DNA of 64,000 nt from Fasciolopsis buskii (taxonomy: Eukaryota; Platyhelminthes; Trematoda; Plagiorchiida; Fasciolidae), in assembly GCA_008360955.1 (NCBI GenBank), contig LUCM01004903.1, forward strand, positions 270,656 to 334,655, given 5' to 3'. The stretch's first letter is position 1. Every line of letters starts with the position of its first letter. The translations under genes were made by a program, and so were the position numbers. Under the pieces are notes generated by a model that was given only the letters and a program-made list of their open reading frames with translations, was not told the DNA's origin and did no database searches. Shown here one piece after another: positions 60,286-64,000 of this stretch.

Positions 60286-61313
60286 TTAACCCGTTCAGCA
60301 ATGTGAGTAAATAATTCCGGTCGCCAAGCTGGCATATGAGTGACAACAATGTCTGCACAGTCAGGAATGTACTTCCAACGTTCCGCCACATCCACGATGT
60401 CTGATAGCACAAATCCACGGGCATGAACATCGGTGAAACTAGGAGCCGGAGGGTGATGATCCGGTAAGACAGATGCAGTCGATAACATAGAAGGCACGTC
60501 AGTTAAGGGACTGGCAACGGACTCAGTAGGTACGTCCGTTCCAGATGGTCGCGTTCGTCGACCGAACCGAAGTAGACGATCTAAGTGTGGTCCGGCAAAC
60601 GCACCGTCTTCGGGACGCAAATCATCTGCAGCAGTCCAAGAAGTGCCGTAAATCGTCAACCCGAGGACACGACACCAGGCATCTTCTAGGTATATTGCGG
60701 ATTTTAGGATAGCCTGAATTTTTTCAGGTGTGGGAGGATCCGGATGGTGGCTGGAATCTGGTCGCCAGTTCTCCCAGCAACCTGGAATGAATATTTTGTA
60801 ATCGTGGGGTTGTCGAGCGAAAAACTGGTTCAATTCTTCCACCTGATGTCGCCAGTTGCTTGCCTTCGGATGTCTTCGGGCTCCGAAGAGGCGGGCTAAA
60901 CGGTATCCAAAACGCTGGCACCAGATTGGTAGCCGGGGCCCTCGAGATGGTGGACAGGAGACGAAATCACCGGAGTGAATCAGGATTTGACCTTGTGGGA
61001 TTTGTTCGCTCTGGGCCGTATGGGTCCCTCGAGTGTCGGAGATATGTACAATGCGAACAACCTTCGCCTTTGGATGCCCCACTTCGCCGACCACGTAAAC
61101 ATTTAGATTGCGGAAGTTAAGGAAACTAGTTGCAGAAATTGGCTCTGTACAGTAGGATGACTTCGCCTGTCCCAGCAGGTCTGTCTTAAGCCTCCGGTTG
61201 GTTGCCGGTTGACGGTACTTTTGTCGAATCCTGTCGACTAACCGATGTGAAAGCGACTGGTGAGGCGCTTGGACCTTGGCTATTTTTGATGACAAAATCG
61301 GTTTGACGACCAA
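60286..61313 (-). CDS. MPPED1/2-like metallophosphoesterase, internal exon
   Basis: Encodes most of a calcineurin-like phosphoesterase fold of the MPPED (239AB/FB) family, which hydrolyses phosphodiesters in the cytosol. In residues counted from 61313, blocks in order are VRIVHISDTRGTH (86-98), GQILIHSGDF (108-117), EELNQFFARQPHDYKIFIPG (159-178), YLEDAW.RVLGLTIYGTSW (208-226) and DCADIVVTHMPAW (318-330). Asp93, Asp116 and His325 stand at expected metal or catalytic positions. The usual DTH is DTR and the GNHE motif is GCWE, so activity may be lost or altered. A 60-residue insert rich in Pro, Ser and Thr (about 250-305) separates the IYG block from ADIVVTH. The first codon is TTG, and the frame stays open without ATG to 61418, so this is not the true start. 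The exon ends at 60286 before a GTAAGT donor (60285-60280), inside the ..RVKP.. region. The GHIHE-bearing C-terminus must be on a further exon. Confidence 0.85.
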
Positions 61314-61418
61314 CGAAAAGTAAGTGAGAAACAGATACCGTTGGACAAATGTGCTGATCCGGAGGCGGCACTGCCTTAAACCTCTCTCGTGAGTGAAAAT
61401 CAGCTCAAGCTGGGATGA
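61314..61418 (-). other. In-frame upstream extension of the MPPED-like exon
   Basis: The same frame stays open to a TGA at 61419-61421, with no ATG. The exon's 5' boundary is unknown. A weak acceptor-like AG is at about 61377 (TTTAAGGCAG on the minus strand). Confidence 0.4.
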
Positions 61419-64000
61419 TCAGCGGAACGCGTTTGCATACGTGTCTGAATGCGTACGTGGGCGCACGTCACAACTGATTCAATGGAGAGCATCACGTGAG
61501 CCAGGTGGTCAACACAATTGATTGGTCACGGACTGAAATTCATCCAATCAAAAGCTCGAATTTTGGTAGGCCTGGCATGTTATTTTTCTGTGGGGTCAAT
61601 CGTCAGCTTACCCTGTCAGCCAATCAGAATCGAGGTTAGGAAAATACGTCACGTAGCCAATAAACAGGCAGAGAACCAATGCCGTGTCAAATGTGTGAAC
61701 TGGACACGTGGTACTGTTGGCTGGGTGGGATACGGATTTATCGACTGACTTATTCGCAACATGAATACATTTCGTGTAGACCATACGTGGGTGTTTGGAC
61801 ATGGCAGAGTTTTTCGGGCTGTCGTGAAGCTATGGTAACAGTGATGGTTGTCCTTGAAATTTTGTTGCTGATTTTCTTCGTGTAGCAGGCGGATACTAAA
61901 ATTCACTCACCAGGCGGCTCAGTTGAGGGCGTTACGTTGTGAAAGACCCTCAGGCTTTGACAGTGAGATAAAAACTGAGTTTTCTGTAGTTTGCACGGGT
62001 TTCCTCCTGATTAAATTAGGATTTACAACGTGAACAAGTATTCCGTTGGATACTTCACACTATTACCCGTGCAAAATAAACATATAGCTACGAATATATG
62101 CTTCATTCCTTTTCATACGGGAAAATTCGATATTTTTGTTGGATTTACCAATAACTGGGTTTCACAACAGTATGGTTTTGATTTACCGAGACATTCCAAA
62201 AAATGACCCAAGGCGACTGTTTGGTACATCAGTGTTTAAGATTAATATCTGTGAGTATCAGTGGTCATTCCAAATATTTGTGCAAATTCTCGAACGCTCA
62301 CACGAATGACCGTAGTTCTTTTCACGAAAATAACGGAAGTCAAAATGCTTTTGCTAAGATGGTTCTTGTAAACGCGGAATCGCCTCGGCAAACGTCCCGT
62401 TAGTTTTGATGTTAGTTTCTGATTTCCAATAATTCACCAATAATGCCATCGCACTAGGTCCCCAAACATCTTGGTCTACTAGAACTTACTACTACGCTGC
62501 AGGAGTGGATTTCAAAGAGGATAGTGGCCGGCGGTCCGAATATTGTTAAAAAGCCATACTGACAGGCAAAGTGTGCTTTCATCAGAATTTCACTGTGTGC
62601 TATTATGCGGAATCATTATCAAGAATCCATTTAGGCTGAACAATATTCACCAAATATACATTCATTGTTCACGCTTCAACACAATGCTTAGTAAACGCCC
62701 TCGGCAGCTGACAATCTCCACAATGCGACAAGATTCATAAGGACAGATGAAAAAGATCTATAGGACAGTGAAGTCATTCTTCTAAGGTGTTCTTCTACTT
62801 AAATTCAGCGAATTAGGATAGACATTCAGCCATTTCCCGACCCACTTGGATAACCAGGACTTTTGGTGAACGAGATACGTTATGCTTATCAAAACTATAG
62901 GAATTGTCCGATTTTATTGATCTCATTACTGAGAAAATATAACGCACATTTTTGCACCGTCATCGCCATAACCACGGAGAACTAGAAAAGTGAAATACTG
63001 TGCATCTGGACTAACGATACGACGCAACTTTGGGCTCGGTAAATTACTCATGCACATTGTTCCATTTTAGCAATGCGTATCCGGCACTGGGATTTGATGA
63101 ACCGCAGCTCAAAAGACTTAAGAAGTAGGAAATCCGAATGAACAGATAAATGCATCACATTGCACGAGCACAGAATCTCGCAAGTTTAAAAAATTCGTGA
63201 ATCCTTTGACAGAAATTTCGTGCAATAAACTGGCTGCCCGTATGATGAAACTCGTGTGTTAGGATAAGAGCGTGAACGAGGTGATAGTAAGGGGACTAAC
63301 GTCATGTGCTGATATTCGGACGCGAATGTCTCGGGCTCATATCCTTCCACTGTGTAGCACTTTCCCATCTTGCAGCCTGTAGTTAGCTGTAACCTCGTCC
63401 TGCAATGAGGTAAACATGTTTCATACTATTTGAATGGAGAAATTGTAGATGGACGTACACTATTATATATATGCATATATGATGTGTATACAATATGTGC
63501 ATACAAATATTATTTTGAATGAAAAACCTACTTATCCGCAAACATCTGAAGGAAAAATAATACCATAAGGGGGAAATGCTCACAAACAATTGGGAATTAA
63601 AGAACATGCCTTCCAAGAATTGATAATCTATTAAGGTATTTCTCTATTTCATGCAGCCTAACAGTGGGATACCACTGGGTACTGACCTTAGATTGCAATA
63701 TTCAATTTGTCCATCATCATCACCAGGGCTGTTTAGTTGTCAACGCGTGTTTGAGTCTCCGAAATGACCATAAGAACAAATAAATTTTCCCATTCGGTTT
63801 CAGCCGTGGAAATACAAGGCACTGATCATCAAAGCCACGATCAGCAGGAACTGAGAAAAAATGATATCTCATTCAACAAAAAGTGTGACTAAAAAGGACA
63901 TCGAAGTTGGTTACAATAAGGGAATCAAACTATAAGGTTTGTTGCACCTTGGTAAGCAGCATAAAAAATATGAGGCATTAAATGTCTGGACTTACGTGCA
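61419..64000. other. No gene recognised
   Basis: Earlier exons and the promoter of the minus-strand MPPED-like gene would be expected here or beyond the window, but none can be identified with confidence. A tRNA-like string with a degenerate B box (CGGGCTCATATCC) lies near 63335. A short AT-rich run is at about 63461-63482. Confidence 0.4.

Noticed and set aside
60860..61120. 86-codon plus-strand frame
   Set aside because: Antisense shadow of the MPPED-like exon.
1..64000. CRISPR array, prokaryotic defence island or operon
   Set aside because: No regularly spaced direct repeats, no clusters of long co-directional frames, and clear eukaryotic retroelements and a splice donor instead.

Overview
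The window looks like nuclear DNA of a parasitic flatworm, most likely a digenean trematode. This is inferred from the dominant RTE-type non-LTR retrotransposon relics (the family often mis-annotated as craniofacial development protein 2 in liver and lung flukes), tRNA-derived SINEs, AT-rich microsatellites, long gene-free stretches, and a conserved animal gene exon with a GTAAGT splice donor. Nothing prokaryotic is present: there are no operons, no ribosome-binding-site-spaced genes, no CRISPR array and no insertion sequence. Species cannot be fixed from the sequence alone.

Only one conserved host-gene segment is clear: an internal exon (about 60286-61418, minus strand) of an MPPED1/MPPED2-like metallophosphoesterase. 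Its fold is recognisable, but several metal-binding residues are replaced. A second, weaker candidate is a terminal exon at 1072-1345 (plus). It has a good acceptor and shows codon-level similarity to a stretch near 41.15 kb.

Most of what can be recognised is mobile-element debris. RTE-like elements occur at 20.06-21.05 kb (-), 22.5-25.6 kb (+), 30.5-33.1 kb (+), 37.8-40.8 kb (-), 42.1-43.8 kb (-, duplicated at 53.5-55.15 kb) and 46.56-47.7 kb (+, 5' end only), with a doubtful piece at 51.3-51.65 kb (-). A Jockey-like RT relic lies at 3.6-4.3 kb (-) and a further non-LTR RT with a YVDD box at 41.2-42.0 kb (-). All are broken by stops, frameshifts or deletions, so none appears autonomous. Two tRNA-derived SINE families (called A and B here) are scattered through the window, and one SINE A sits inside the 37.8-40.8 kb RTE. 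A 214-bp foldback element with 32-bp inverted arms lies at 9.32-9.54 kb.

The architecture is unusual in its duplications. The block 22512-30910 recurs collinearly at 46562-50922, about 4 kb shorter. The two ends are near-identical, but the middle is riddled with small indels, which looks more like an uncorrected long-read patch than evolution. A 1.62-kb block (42109-43731) recurs almost perfectly at 53530-55151. A roughly 330-bp dispersed repeat is inverted between 21.3 kb and 44.9 kb. The remaining stretches hold only short, stop-limited frames that I cannot link to any protein.
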